64,000 nucleotides of DNA, taken from contig JAITWK010000008.1 in assembly GCA_031285295.1 (NCBI GenBank), positions 62,001-126,000 on the forward strand. The letters run 5' to 3'. This document shows positions 24,771-33,450 of the stretch, piece by piece. The notes below the pieces were generated by a model. That model had not been told where the DNA came from, ran no database searches, and worked only from the letters and a program-made list of their open reading frames with translations. Every line of letters starts with the position of its first letter. The stretch's first letter is position 1. This DNA is from Deltaproteobacteria bacterium (lineage in GTDB: Bacteria > Desulfobacterota > Desulfovibrionia > Desulfovibrionales > Desulfovibrionaceae). The translations under genes were made by a program, and so were the position numbers.

Positions 24771-25721
24771 TCAAATTTGATTTTTTGTTTGATTTGAATC
24801 TGTAGCTATCCAGCTGTAGCCGGAACCCCAGACAGTGCGGATGCGGGTCTCGTTTTCGCCCAGATTGCGCAAAATGTTTCTGAGGCGGCTGATATAGACA
24901 TCGATGTTGCGGTCACAGACATAATGATCTTCGCCAAAGGCCAGGGCCAATACCCGGTCGCGGGCCAGCACCTCGCCCTCATGACTCATGAAGGCCTGGA
25001 CAATGCGGTATTCGGTACCGGAAAGCTCCACAGAGTTGCCGTTCAGGCTGAGGCTTTGATGTCTGGCATCCAGCGTGTATGGCCCGGCCTGGAGCAGCCA
25101 GGCTTCTTTGGCATTGGATTTTCCGGAACCTGCCGGATTTTTTGCCTTGATTGGGGAGGTTGAATCGCCAAGGCCAGCCGGATCGCCGGACTGTGCCAAT
25201 TCTGCCGGATTAGCCGCATCGGGCAAAACGGGTGAACTTTTTGAATCAGCCGGATTATTTGGATCGACTGAATCGGATGCGTTTTCGGAAGTTGAAATTT
25301 CAGCACCGACGGGTGAGGCATCCGCCCCCGGCAGCGGAGCGCGGCGCAGCACCGCCTTGATGCGGGCCAACAGTTCACGCGGGTTGTAGGGCTTGGGCAG
25401 ATAGTCGTCAGCCCCTATTTCCAGCCCGATAATGCGGTCGGTATCGTCGCCGCAGGCCGTGAGCATGATCACCGGCAGTTTGGATTTGGCACGCAGCTTG
25501 CGCAGCAGGGTAAAGCCGTCGTCGCCCGGCAGCATCACGTCAAGCAGCACCAGATCCGGCGCGCTTTCGGCAACGGTTTCATCCAGTCCGGCACCGCTGC
25601 CCAGGCTGATTACCTCGAAGCCATAGTTCTGCAAAAATTCACGCACCACGGCTTGCAGGCGCTCGTCGTCGTCCACCAGCAAAATACGCGTTGGCCGCTG
25701 TTCCTGTAAGGAGTTATCCAT
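24771..25721 (-). CDS. OmpR-family response regulator with expanded linker
   Basis: 316 residues from ATG 25721. The receiver domain (11-125) has the acidic pocket DDD (17-19), phospho-acceptor D61 in LVLLDVMLPG, and K110 in YLPKPYNP. The C-terminal winged helix (about 210-310) ends VWGSGYSWI. The linker of ~75 residues (131-205) is Pro/Ala/Ser/Asp rich with recurring NPA, DPA and GDS units, far longer than the usual 15-25. It is cotranscribed with the kinase gene and divergent from macA, so it likely regulates the efflux operon. Confidence 0.92.
   Translation of the reverse strand: MDNSLQEQRPTRILLVDDDERLQAVVREFLQNYGFEVISLGSGAGLDETVAESAPDLVLLDVMLPGDDGFTLLRKLRAKSKLPVIMLTACGDDTDRIIGLEIGADDYLPKPYNPRELLARIKAVLRRAPLPGADASPVGAEISTSENASDSVDPNNPADSKSSPVLPDAANPAELAQSGDPAGLGDSTSPIKAKNPAGSGKSNAKEAWLLQAGPYTLDARHQSLSLNGNSVELSGTEYRIVQAFMSHEGEVLARDRVLALAFGEDHYVCDRNIDVYISRLRNILRNLGENETRIRTVWGSGYSWIATDSNQTKNQI
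25107..25331 (-). repeat. Repeat-rich linker in the response regulator gene
   Basis: Short GCCGGAT-containing units recur irregularly across ~225 bases and encode NPADSKS, NPAELAQ, DPAGLGDS and NPAGSGKS-like blocks. Confidence 0.55.
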
Positions 25722-25741
25722 GATTTTAATTCCCTGTTTAT

Positions 25742-25786
25742 AAATCCTCACTCTATCCTGCCCGGAACCTAGCAGAAATCCTCACT
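25742..25786. promoter_or_regulatory. Direct repeat in the regulator-macA spacer
   Basis: AAATCCTCACT occurs exactly twice (25742-25752 and 25776-25786), 34 bases apart, in the divergent spacer. Tandem sites of this kind suit an OmpR-family dimer, but the link is inference. Confidence 0.35.
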
Positions 25787-25944
25787 TGCGCACACCCCGC
25801 TTACAGCATTTTTACAATTTTTAATAGTCTGTTCATCTTTTCTTAATACCCGGTGCTTATATGTAAGGTGAAAGAAACTTCAGGGCGGATTAAGCTTGAA
25901 AACGTATAGTTGCCCTAAGTGCAAAAGTTCGCAGGAGAAAGATC

Positions 25945-27132
25945 ATGAAGAGAAAGATTATCGCTGTTGCCCTGTTCGTAGTTATGGGCCTGACAGGCTG
26001 GTATTTCTTATATCACGATGACGCCGCCGCGCAGGCTGGCGCTCAGGCCCAGGTGCGGGTTGAGCGCATGGACATCGAAGACGTGGTCACTGCTTTGGGC
26101 AAGCTTGAACCGGCCAATTACGTTGATGTTGGTGCGCAGATTTCCGGCCAGTTGCTTAAGCTTCATGTGGAACTGGGCAGCGTGGTCAACCGGGGCGATT
26201 TACTGGCTGAAATCGATCCGCGCACGCATGAAACCAGAATTGAAGCGGACCGCGCCAATCTTGCCCAACTGGAAGCAGCGCAGGCTGAGCGCCGGGCCAA
26301 TTTGCTGCAAGCCGAGCGCAACTGGAAGCGCGATGCGGAACTTTTGCGTCAGAAGGCCACCAGCCAGCTGAATGCGCAGAGCAGCGAAACTGAATACAAG
26401 GTGGCTCAGGCCCAGGTGCAGGCCATTGAGGCGCAAATTCAGCAGGCCAGGGCCTCTTTGGCCACGGACGAGCTTAATCTTTCCTATTGCCGTATTTATG
26501 CGCCTATTTCCGGCACTGTGGTTTCCCTGCCCGTCAAGGAAGGGCAGACCATCAACAGTTCGCAAACCGCGCCCACCCTGATGCGCGTGGCCGATCTGGA
26601 AGTTATGACGGTTTGGGCTTCGGTTTCCGAGGCTGACATCAACAAGCTGGACCCCGGCATGGACGTATATTTTACCACTATCGGCGATACCGCCACCCGT
26701 TATTACGCCAAGCTGGACAAGGTGCATCCTTCCTACGTTGAGGAGAACGATGTTATTCTTTACGATGTGGTCTTTAACGTGGAAAACCCGAATCATGTAT
26801 TCCTGCCTGCCATGAATACCCAGGTCTTCTTCGTGCTGGCCCAGGCCGAGGATACGCTTGGCCTGCCGCTGGACGCGCTGCCGGACAATTTGCGCTCCGC
26901 TGGCGAAGCCGTGCTTGGCGTGCTAAACCCGGATGGCCGCGAGGAACAGCGGGCCGTAACTTTTGGCGTGCGCACGCGTACCGCCGTGCAGGTGCTGGAT
27001 GGTCTGGAAGAGGGCGAGATTGTGCTGGCGGCTTTTGAATCCAGCGGCGCGGGACAGGCTGCAAACGGCGCAGGCCGGGCTGTGAACAGTGCCAGACGTA
27101 TGATGGGCGGTTCGTCCCTGGGGCGCATATGA
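25945..27132 (+). CDS. macA: MacA-type periplasmic adaptor
   Basis: 395-residue membrane-fusion protein. One N-terminal membrane anchor (about 4-22) is followed by a barrel/lipoyl/hairpin arrangement: VDVGAQISGQLLKLHVELGS is the first lipoyl half, residues ~95-185 form the coiled-coil hairpin (many Gln/Ala/Glu), and APISGTVVSLPVKEGQTI the second lipoyl half. It would link the MacB ATPase to the outer-membrane channel encoded downstream, for export of macrolides, peptides or lipopeptides. The stop overlaps the macB start (ATGA). The C-terminal tail is Gly/Ala rich. Confidence 0.9.
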   Translation: MKRKIIAVALFVVMGLTGWYFLYHDDAAAQAGAQAQVRVERMDIEDVVTALGKLEPANYVDVGAQISGQLLKLHVELGSVVNRGDLLAEIDPRTHETRIEADRANLAQLEAAQAERRANLLQAERNWKRDAELLRQKATSQLNAQSSETEYKVAQAQVQAIEAQIQQARASLATDELNLSYCRIYAPISGTVVSLPVKEGQTINSSQTAPTLMRVADLEVMTVWASVSEADINKLDPGMDVYFTTIGDTATRYYAKLDKVHPSYVEENDVILYDVVFNVENPNHVFLPAMNTQVFFVLAQAEDTLGLPLDALPDNLRSAGEAVLGVLNPDGREEQRAVTFGVRTRTAVQVLDGLEEGEIVLAAFESSGAGQAANGAGRAVNSARRMMGGSSLGRI

Positions 27133-29159
27133 TGAATGACAATATTAACGACAATATGCCTCTGCTCCGTCTGGAAGGCGTCAGCCGCTCCTTTATCCAG
27201 GGCGGGCAGGAAATGCGCGTGCTCAAGGAGATCAGCCTGGAGATCCGTTCAGGCGAGTTTGTGGCTATCATCGGGCAATCCGGCTCCGGCAAGACCACGC
27301 TGATGAATATTCTTGGCTGTCTGGACCGCCCGAGCGCCGGGCGTTATCTGGTGCGCGGCGCGGATGCTGCCCTGCTGGATGCGGATGCGCTTTCCGCCCT
27401 GCGGCGCGAGGTTTTTGGTTTCGTATTTCAGCGCTACAATCTGCTGCCCGGCTCCAGCGCCAGAGAGAACGTGGAGATGCCGGCGGTTTACGCCGGTATC
27501 GCGCAGGCCGAGCGCCAGCGCCGGGCCGCCGCTCTGCTGGAGCGTCTGGGGTTGGGGCAGCGGCTGGATTATCGTCCTTCCCAGCTTTCTGGCGGGCAGC
27601 AGCAGCGTGTTTCGATTGCCCGTGCTTTGATGAACGGTGGGCAAATTATTCTGGCCGACGAGCCTACCGGAGCGCTGGATTCCGGCAGCGGGCGCGAAGT
27701 GCTGGCTCTGCTGGACGAGCTGCACCGGGCCGGGCATACCGTGCTGCTGATTACGCATGATCCCGGCGTGGCCGCCAGGGCGCATCGGGTGATCACGCTC
27801 CAGGACGGCGTTGTGATAAGTGACGTCAGGCAGGAGAAGGCACAGCCTGAAGCCAGGCCTGACGGCGTAATTATAAGCGATGATCGGCAAAACGGCGAAG
27901 CCGTTTTGCAAGAAGGGTACATAGGGCAAGTGCCCCTCCAGAAACAATCAGGTCAAACTGAAAAGTCCGGTCTGCCGCTCAGTGCCGCTATTGCCATGAG
28001 TTTGCGCTCGCTCAAGGATAACCGCTTCCGCACCCTGCTGACCCTGTTGGGCATCATTATCGGCGTGGCCTCGGTGGTTGCCATGCTGGCCCTGGGCAAC
28101 GGGGCCAAGGCGCAGGTGCTTTCGTCCATCGAATCCATGGGCAGCGATTTGATCATGATCCGCCCGCAGTCCGGCAGTTCGCGCTCGGCCAGCGGCTCGG
28201 TCCGGCTGGTGGATAGCGATATCGAGGTCTTGCGCCGTATGCCCGGCGTGATGGGCGCTGTGGGCGAGACTTCCGGTCAGGTTTCCGTGCGTTATCAGGA
28301 ATCCGACTACACCACCAGCTACACCGCTACCGGGGTTGACAAGCCGGTAGTGGGCAACTGGGCCGTGGCCCGTGGCGAGTTTTTCAACGAGCGGGATGTG
28401 GCCTCTTCGGCCCCGGTAGTTGTGCTGGGTCAGACCGTGGTGGACAATATTTTTCCGTCCGGCCAGAATCCGCTTGGCGCTTATGTGCTGATTCAAAACG
28501 TGCCTTTTCAGGTGATTGGCGTTATGGCGGTTAAGGGTGCCAACCCAATGGGCGCGGATCAGGATGATACGCTGCTGGTACCAGCTACTTCGGCCCGGAT
28601 GCGCCTGATGGGGCGCAGGCATCTGGCCAGCGCCATTGTGCGCGGCGATGACGGACAGGACATGCAGGTTTTGCAGGCGAATATTCAGCAGACCATGCTG
28701 GATTTGCACGGCAGTGCGGATTTTAGGGTTTTTAATACCGCCTCGATCATGGAAGCGGCCAACCAGAGTCAGGACGCCCTGACCATGCTGCTGGGATCGG
28801 TAGCCGCTATCTCATTGCTGGTGGGCGGCATCGGAGTTATGAACATCATGCTGGTTTCGGTAATTGAGCGCACCAGAGAAATCGGCATCCGCATGGCTTG
28901 CGGGGCGCGTCAGGGCGACATCATGATCCAGTTTCTCAGCGAGGCGCTGCTGGTCTGCATTTTGGGCGGTCTGGCCGGAGTGGCGCTGGGATTTTTGGTC
29001 GCCTTTGTGGCCCAGCAGCAGGGTACAGCCGTACTGTATTCGCTGCCGCCGGTATTGCTGGCCCTTGGCTGCTCGCTGGCTACCGGCCTGATATTTGGCT
29101 TTACCCCGGCTCGCAAGGCAGCCCGCCTGGATCCGGTAGTTGCTTTAGCTTCGGAATAG
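27129..29159 (+). CDS. macB: MacB-type ABC transporter (ATPase-permease)
   Basis: 676 residues. The N-terminal ATPase has Walker A GQSGSGKTT (49-57), signature LSGGQQQRVSIARAL, Walker B ILADEPTGALD. Residues ~232-280 form a linker, then the permease: TM1 near 305-325 (GIIIGVASVVAMLALGNG), a large periplasmic domain, and three C-terminal membrane segments including GGIGVMNIMLVSVIERTREI. MacB couples cytoplasmic ATP hydrolysis to periplasmic substrate extrusion through TolC-type channels. The linker carries a 19-residue tandem duplication (DGVVISD..., DGVIISD...) encoded at 27804-27888. Confidence 0.93.
   Translation: MMNDNINDNMPLLRLEGVSRSFIQGGQEMRVLKEISLEIRSGEFVAIIGQSGSGKTTLMNILGCLDRPSAGRYLVRGADAALLDADALSALRREVFGFVFQRYNLLPGSSARENVEMPAVYAGIAQAERQRRAAALLERLGLGQRLDYRPSQLSGGQQQRVSIARALMNGGQIILADEPTGALDSGSGREVLALLDELHRAGHTVLLITHDPGVAARAHRVITLQDGVVISDVRQEKAQPEARPDGVIISDDRQNGEAVLQEGYIGQVPLQKQSGQTEKSGLPLSAAIAMSLRSLKDNRFRTLLTLLGIIIGVASVVAMLALGNGAKAQVLSSIESMGSDLIMIRPQSGSSRSASGSVRLVDSDIEVLRRMPGVMGAVGETSGQVSVRYQESDYTTSYTATGVDKPVVGNWAVARGEFFNERDVASSAPVVVLGQTVVDNIFPSGQNPLGAYVLIQNVPFQVIGVMAVKGANPMGADQDDTLLVPATSARMRLMGRRHLASAIVRGDDGQDMQVLQANIQQTMLDLHGSADFRVFNTASIMEAANQSQDALTMLLGSVAAISLLVGGIGVMNIMLVSVIERTREIGIRMACGARQGDIMIQFLSEALLVCILGGLAGVALGFLVAFVAQQQGTAVLYSLPPVLLALGCSLATGLIFGFTPARKAARLDPVVALASE
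27804..27888 (+). repeat. 57-bp tandem duplication in the macB linker
   Basis: GACGGCGTTGTGATAAGTGA at 27804 and GACGGCGTAATTATAAGCGA at 27861 begin two diverged copies of a 57-base unit, keeping the frame. Confidence 0.6.
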
Positions 29160-29182
29160 CGGAGGCTGATTTTGAGGGGGCA

Positions 29183-29229
29183 GGGGGGAATCATTCCCCC
29201 CTGGCGGGGTTTGGGGCGGCAGCCCCAAA
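29183..29229. repeat. Two tandem GC hairpins between macB and the channel gene
   Basis: GGGGGGAAT-C-ATTCCCCCC (29183-29201) and TTTGGGGC-GGCA-GCCCCAAA (29210-29229). Without T-runs, they more likely stabilise or process the transcript or tune the downstream gene than terminate. Confidence 0.6.
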
Positions 29230-29247
29230 TAACTTAGGGAGTTTATA

Positions 29248-30702
29248 ATGAAGCGCAATATCCGTTTGCTGGCCGCGTTGTTGCCGTTGCTGTTATCCGC
29301 CTGTAGTCTGGCCCCGGAGTATGTCCGCCCGGATACTGCCCTGCCGGATGAGTTTGCGCTGGCAGAGGAAGCCAATTCCGCAACTCTGGAAGCCGCGCAA
29401 ACCCCGGCGGAAGCGCTGACCGCCTATTCGGCGGAAAACCGTGAGTGGTGGCTGAACTTCAATTCAGCGGCCTTGCCGCGTTTGCAAACTCTGGCTCTGG
29501 AAAATAACCACAATTTCGCGGCAGAGCGCTGGGTTCTGGCCCAGGCTTTCAGTCAGGCCAGGGCCGCCCGTTCCTCGCTTTTGCCGAGTATTGATCTTGG
29601 CGGATCAACCAGCCGCCGGGGCAGCGATTCAACAAGCGGCTACCGGGTAAGCGACACTTTTGGCGGTACGGTACAGGCCAGTTATGAAGTTGACCTCTGG
29701 GGCGCGAACCGTGAAAGCGTTAACGCCCAGGATTTTATGGCCGAGGCCAGCCTGTATGCCTGGCGCGGGGCCGGGCTTTCGCTGGAATCCGAGGTGGCTC
29801 TTACCTATTTCTCGCTGCTGGCGGCCAGGGAAAATTTGTCCGTATACGAGCGGATGCTGGCAGGGGCGCGTGAGGTTCTGGATTATCAGGAAAAGCGCGA
29901 ACGTCTGGGAGCGGCCGCGCCTCTTGAGGTAGCCAGACAGCGCGGATCGGTGCAAAGCATGGAGGCCGAGCGCCTTGGTTACTTGAGTTCTCTGCATGAA
30001 GCGCGTAACAGTCTTTGCCTGTTGCTTGGGGTTACCGAGCTGCCGCAGGAACTGGAAGCGTTGATTGCCCAGGACGGGCTAATGGAGATCCTGCCGCCGG
30101 AGATTGGGGCGGGACTGCCAGCGCAACTTTTGGCCCGCCGCCCGGACGTGGCCCAAGCCGAGGCCAGGCTTATGGCCGCCAACGCGGATATAGGGGTAGC
30201 CAGAGCCGCCTTTTTGCCGGGCATCAGCCTGAGCGCTCAGGCTGGTTGGTCTTCTGACGCGCTTGAGGCTTTGATCAGCCCGGCCAGCGCCCTTTATTCG
30301 CTGGGCGCTTCGCTGATTGCGCCAATTTTTGACGGAGGCCGCCTGATGGCCCAGTACGATCAAAGTCTGGCCGCCAAGGAAGAATTGGTGGAGCGCTACC
30401 GGCAGTCGGCCCTGAGCGCCTTTTGGGAAGTTTCCACCTCGCTCACGGCCAATGGCCTGCTGCGGGAGCAGGAAGTGAGCAGGCGGGAATCTGCCGCGCA
30501 AACGGCGGAGGCCTACCGCATTGCCCGTACCCGCTACGCGGCCGGGGCCGAAGATTATATCTCGGTAATAGACGCGCAGGACGCCATGCTTTCGGCTGAC
30601 AACAGCCTGATCCGCGCCCGGCTGGAACGCCTGAACGGTTCGGTGGCTCTGTTCAAGGCATTGGGCGGCGGCTGGTCTGGGGAAAGTAGTGCCTCATTTT
30701 GA
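29248..30702 (+). CDS. Outer-membrane efflux lipoprotein (OprM/NodT family)
   Basis: 484 residues with a lipoprotein signal (lipobox LLSAC, mature Cys near 19) and the family start SLAPEYVRPDTALPDEF. Two TolC repeats follow, each with long helical hairpins (FAAERWVLAQAFSQARAARS, YEVDLWGANRES; later LLARRPDVAQAEARLMAANA and ARTRYAAGAEDYISVIDAQ). It is the third gene of the macA-macB operon and would complete the tripartite pump. Its last residues SSASF and TGA stop are encoded within the intergenic repeat at 30686, so the C-terminus has been replaced or extended by the element. Confidence 0.93.
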   Translation: MKRNIRLLAALLPLLLSACSLAPEYVRPDTALPDEFALAEEANSATLEAAQTPAEALTAYSAENREWWLNFNSAALPRLQTLALENNHNFAAERWVLAQAFSQARAARSSLLPSIDLGGSTSRRGSDSTSGYRVSDTFGGTVQASYEVDLWGANRESVNAQDFMAEASLYAWRGAGLSLESEVALTYFSLLAARENLSVYERMLAGAREVLDYQEKRERLGAAAPLEVARQRGSVQSMEAERLGYLSSLHEARNSLCLLLGVTELPQELEALIAQDGLMEILPPEIGAGLPAQLLARRPDVAQAEARLMAANADIGVARAAFLPGISLSAQAGWSSDALEALISPASALYSLGASLIAPIFDGGRLMAQYDQSLAAKEELVERYRQSALSAFWEVSTSLTANGLLREQEVSRRESAAQTAEAYRIARTRYAAGAEDYISVIDAQDAMLSADNSLIRARLERLNGSVALFKALGGGWSGESSASF

Positions 30703-30810
30703 CGTGATGCTGCGTCAGATATCGTTTTTGCCTCCTGTCGAGTACGAGAAGAGTACACTCCAGTCGGCAAAAACTTATCTTCCTTGCCTGACGCCAAAAG
30801 CAGGCACTAC
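30686..30810. repeat. Palindromic intergenic element, complete copy D
   Basis: Begins GTAGTGCCTCATTTTGACG and ends with the near-complement of that (CGCCAAAAGCAGGCACTAC). Inside are a GCGTCAGAT block, GAGTACGAGAAGAGTACACTC, and CTTCCTTGCCTGACG. 125 bases with imperfect terminal inverted repeats of ~20 bases, like a MITE or REP-type unit. Copies or parts are at 574, 2539, 19681, 59397 and 60990. Confidence 0.7.
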
Positions 30811-30877
30811 CCCGGTGGGTATGATTGAAGATTTATTTGGTATGATATAAGGTAAAAGTTCCGAACAGGAAAAACAC

Positions 30878-31642
30878 ATGACCGCATATCGTAATTTACT
30901 GGCCAAACTACGGGCTTTCGCCGACAGCCAGCCGAGAATTTCCGGCTTGTTGGCTTTTGTCCGTCGCAGGCCGATAATTTCCGTTCTGCTGGTTCTGGTG
31001 CTTCTATATGGCTTGAACGTCGCCCGTTTTTTGATCTTTCCACAAGTTGCTGATTTGACTGCGGAAAACCCAACCATGACCGCCTTTATGGAATACCGGC
31101 AGGAGCAATGGGCCGAGGCCGGAAAGGACGTGAAGGTCAAATGGACCTGGGTGAATTATAACAAAATTTCCGAGAACCTTAAAAGAGCCGTGATTGTTGG
31201 TGAGGATACCGACTTCTGGCGGCATCAGGGGTTCGACTTCAAGGGCATACGCGAAGCCTTTACCACCAACCTGAGCCAGAAGCGCCTTTCCGCCGGTGGC
31301 AGCACCATCACGCAGCAGTTGGCCAAGAACCTGTATCTTTCGCCGGACAAAAGCATCACCCGTAAGTTGCAGGAGGCGATAATCGCCTGGCGTCTGGAAC
31401 GTAATCTGGAAAAAGAGCGTATTCTGGAAATTTACCTGAATGTGGTGGAATGGGGCGAGGGCATTTACGGGGCCGAGGCCGCCGCGCGTCATTACTTCGG
31501 TGTTTCCGCTGCAAAACTGAGCAAAAGGCAGGCCTCCACCCTGGCCGCCATGCTCCCCGGCCCGCTGGTGCGTACCCCCAAAACCAAGCATGTGCAATTG
31601 GTGGCGGCGGTTATTATGCGGCGCATGAGCATGTGGTGGTAG
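30878..31642 (+). CDS. mtgA: Monofunctional biosynthetic peptidoglycan transglycosylase
   Basis: 254-residue GT51 enzyme that polymerises lipid II into glycan strands at the outer face of the inner membrane. One N-terminal membrane segment (about 32-54). The family motifs are complete: GEDTDFWRHQGFD with catalytic E109, GGSTITQQLAKNLYLS, RKLQEAIIAWRLE, and KERILEIYLNVVEWGEGIYG. No transpeptidase domain follows. Length is normal for MtgA (~230-250). CAGGA precedes ATG 30878. Confidence 0.94.
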   Translation: MTAYRNLLAKLRAFADSQPRISGLLAFVRRRPIISVLLVLVLLYGLNVARFLIFPQVADLTAENPTMTAFMEYRQEQWAEAGKDVKVKWTWVNYNKISENLKRAVIVGEDTDFWRHQGFDFKGIREAFTTNLSQKRLSAGGSTITQQLAKNLYLSPDKSITRKLQEAIIAWRLERNLEKERILEIYLNVVEWGEGIYGAEAAARHYFGVSAAKLSKRQASTLAAMLPGPLVRTPKTKHVQLVAAVIMRRMSMWW

Positions 31643-31699
31643 CGGCTATTATATCCCGCAGCATGCGCCTGGCTGCCGGATTTTATTTTGAAACCGCCC

Positions 31700-32050
31700 T
31701 TATGTAAAAGCTGCCTCGATCTGTTCCAATTGCTCCTGACTCGGCTCAAAACGCGCCAATTCCAGATTTATTCGGCCATTTGGCAAAAACGGCGTTCCTT
31801 CGGCTTCAAGCAAGGACTGCTGAGTGTTTTCCCCGCCAAAGGCGAAAGCTGGCGACATCTCGCCCAAACGGTTGATCACCCGGTGGCAGGGCAAAGCCTG
31901 TCCGGCAGGCGCGGCGCTCATGGCAAAGCCGACCAGCTTTGCGGAATAGGGGCTTTGCAGCGCGGCGGATATCTGTCCATAAGTCATAACCCGTCCGGGC
32001 GGGATAATGGCTACCAGTTCATATACCCTGGCGAAAAATCCGCTGCTCAT
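31700..32050 (-). CDS. MGMT-family alkylguanine DNA protein
   Basis: 116 residues corresponding only to the C-terminal DNA-binding/active-site domain of O6-alkylguanine-DNA alkyltransferases. PPGRVMTYGQISAAL is the recognition helix and LPCHRVIN (C55) carries the alkyl-accepting cysteine. Alkyltransferase-like (ATL) proteins of similar size usually have Trp in place of this Cys; here Cys is present, so genuine transfer activity is possible. It is convergent with mtgA. The N-terminal RNase H-like domain of full MGMT is absent. Confidence 0.88.
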   Translation of the reverse strand: MSSGFFARVYELVAIIPPGRVMTYGQISAALQSPYSAKLVGFAMSAAPAGQALPCHRVINRLGEMSPAFAFGGENTQQSLLEAEGTPFLPNGRINLELARFEPSQEQLEQIEAAFT

Positions 32051-32137
32051 CCATAGACCTCTTTTTACAAGTGTTTTTCAAATTATGCCGTCACAAAATG
32101 GACTTTTGCGCAAAAAGTCAATCGTGGCGGCACTGTC

Positions 32138-32575
32138 TTAATCGATCTTCAGATCGTATCCCTGACAATTGTTTTTAAAGCCGTAAATTTCATAAAATTT
32201 ATGCGCTTCTGTTCTTGAGTTGCCGGAATCCAGCACCAACCCCTTGCAACCGCGCTCTTTGGCCAGTTTTTTGGCATGATCCATAAGCTGACGGCCATAG
32301 CCCTTTCTTCTTACTTCCGGGCTGCAATATATGCTGGAAACATAGCAGGTCAGGCCGGAAAGCCAAAAAGTATTGAAATAAGCGCCGTGGCAAAAGCCAA
32401 TAGGCTGGCCGTCATCGAAAAGAAAAAAGATGAAATTGTCATCATTCTCAATGACTTGTTTATAGACTTTGCGGACTGTATCTTTATCGTAAGTGTTATA
32501 GGCCCAAAGTTTTTCAATGTAATCAAAGGCCAGGTCAAACTCTTCCATGCCAGCGTTTCGGATAGTTGTTGCCAT
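32138..32575 (-). CDS. GNAT-family acetyltransferase
   Basis: 145 residues from ATG 32575, chosen because AGGAGAAGGA lies just upstream; the longer open frame has no support. Compact GNAT fold with the acetyl-CoA loop SPEVRRKGYGRQLMDHAKK (about 88-106) and the C-terminal SRTEAHKFYEIYGF. Substrate unknown. Base composition is slightly AT richer than neighbours. Confidence 0.87.
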   Translation of the reverse strand: MATTIRNAGMEEFDLAFDYIEKLWAYNTYDKDTVRKVYKQVIENDDNFIFFLFDDGQPIGFCHGAYFNTFWLSGLTCYVSSIYCSPEVRRKGYGRQLMDHAKKLAKERGCKGLVLDSGNSRTEAHKFYEIYGFKNNCQGYDLKID

Positions 32576-32757
32576 TTTCCTTCTCCTGTATTTTAACGCT
32601 GAGTTCTGTGGGCCTGTATTCAACATATAAAACTGGGGCCACCCTGTAAAGCGCAGGCGCGACAGATATAGTATCTGTTTGCTTATTCGAAGAGTATCCG
32701 TTAGTTGTTTAAGATAATCTATCCAATTAAACACGAACCTATTGTTTGGAGGTCCAA

Positions 32758-33435
32758 ATGTTACGTTTTCGTTTGATCGCGTGTGTATTTTCCCTATGCG
32801 TGCTGTGCCTGTCAGTAGCAGGAACAGCCTTTGCCGCCGAACCTTCAGTTACCGAACAGGAAACCCAGGAAATGAAGGCGCAGCTGGATGGCCGCATACA
32901 GGCGATGCTGGATGCTCCTGACGGCACTCCGTTTGATTTGGAATATACTGAAGACGGGACCCTTTCGCGTCTCAAGATAAAAGGCTCCATGGAAGTGCCT
33001 ACCTCCATGAGCGGTGCCAGGGCCGACCGTATGGCTATGGAAAGCGCAGTGCGTAAAGCCCGCGCGGGTTTTTCCACCTTCCTTAATTCGGAAGTGATTT
33101 TTGTCGAGTCCGGCAATGAAATGATCAACATTGTTGCCAAAGACGGCGCGGAAACCTCGGAATACACACAGGCCTCCGCAAGTTCCATCAACGTGGCCTC
33201 GCAATCGTTTCAGCGTGGCTTAATCACCATTTTGCAGCACTTTGAGGGCGAGGGCGACAGGCGTACCTGCACGGTCATACTTGGCTGGTCGCAAAAATTG
33301 GTAAACGCCTCCATGCAGGCGCAAGGCGCAATGAAGCGCAACCCAGATGCAGCTGGCAGCAGCCAGCCCAAGGCTGAGCAGCAACAGCAGGGCGGCAGTG
33401 ATACAAAAACTCGCGTAGGCGATATGGACTTTTAG
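32758..33435 (+). CDS. Secreted protein of unknown function, LPP20-like
   Basis: 225 residues from ATG 32758 with TTTGGAGG upstream. A signal peptide (about 1-27, cleavage after AFA) precedes a soluble domain. SGARADRMAMESAVRKARAG resembles the alternating Ala/Arg helix of LPP20/FlgT-N type domains, a pattern shared by the next two genes. The C-terminal tail is Gln/Gly rich (KAEQQQQGGSD). It is the first of three secreted proteins encoded in tandem with gaps of 15 and 3 bases. No function is known to me. Confidence 0.75.
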   Translation: MLRFRLIACVFSLCVLCLSVAGTAFAAEPSVTEQETQEMKAQLDGRIQAMLDAPDGTPFDLEYTEDGTLSRLKIKGSMEVPTSMSGARADRMAMESAVRKARAGFSTFLNSEVIFVESGNEMINIVAKDGAETSEYTQASASSINVASQSFQRGLITILQHFEGEGDRRTCTVILGWSQKLVNASMQAQGAMKRNPDAAGSSQPKAEQQQQGGSDTKTRVGDMDF

Positions 33436-33450
33436 TTCGGAGTTATCGCC

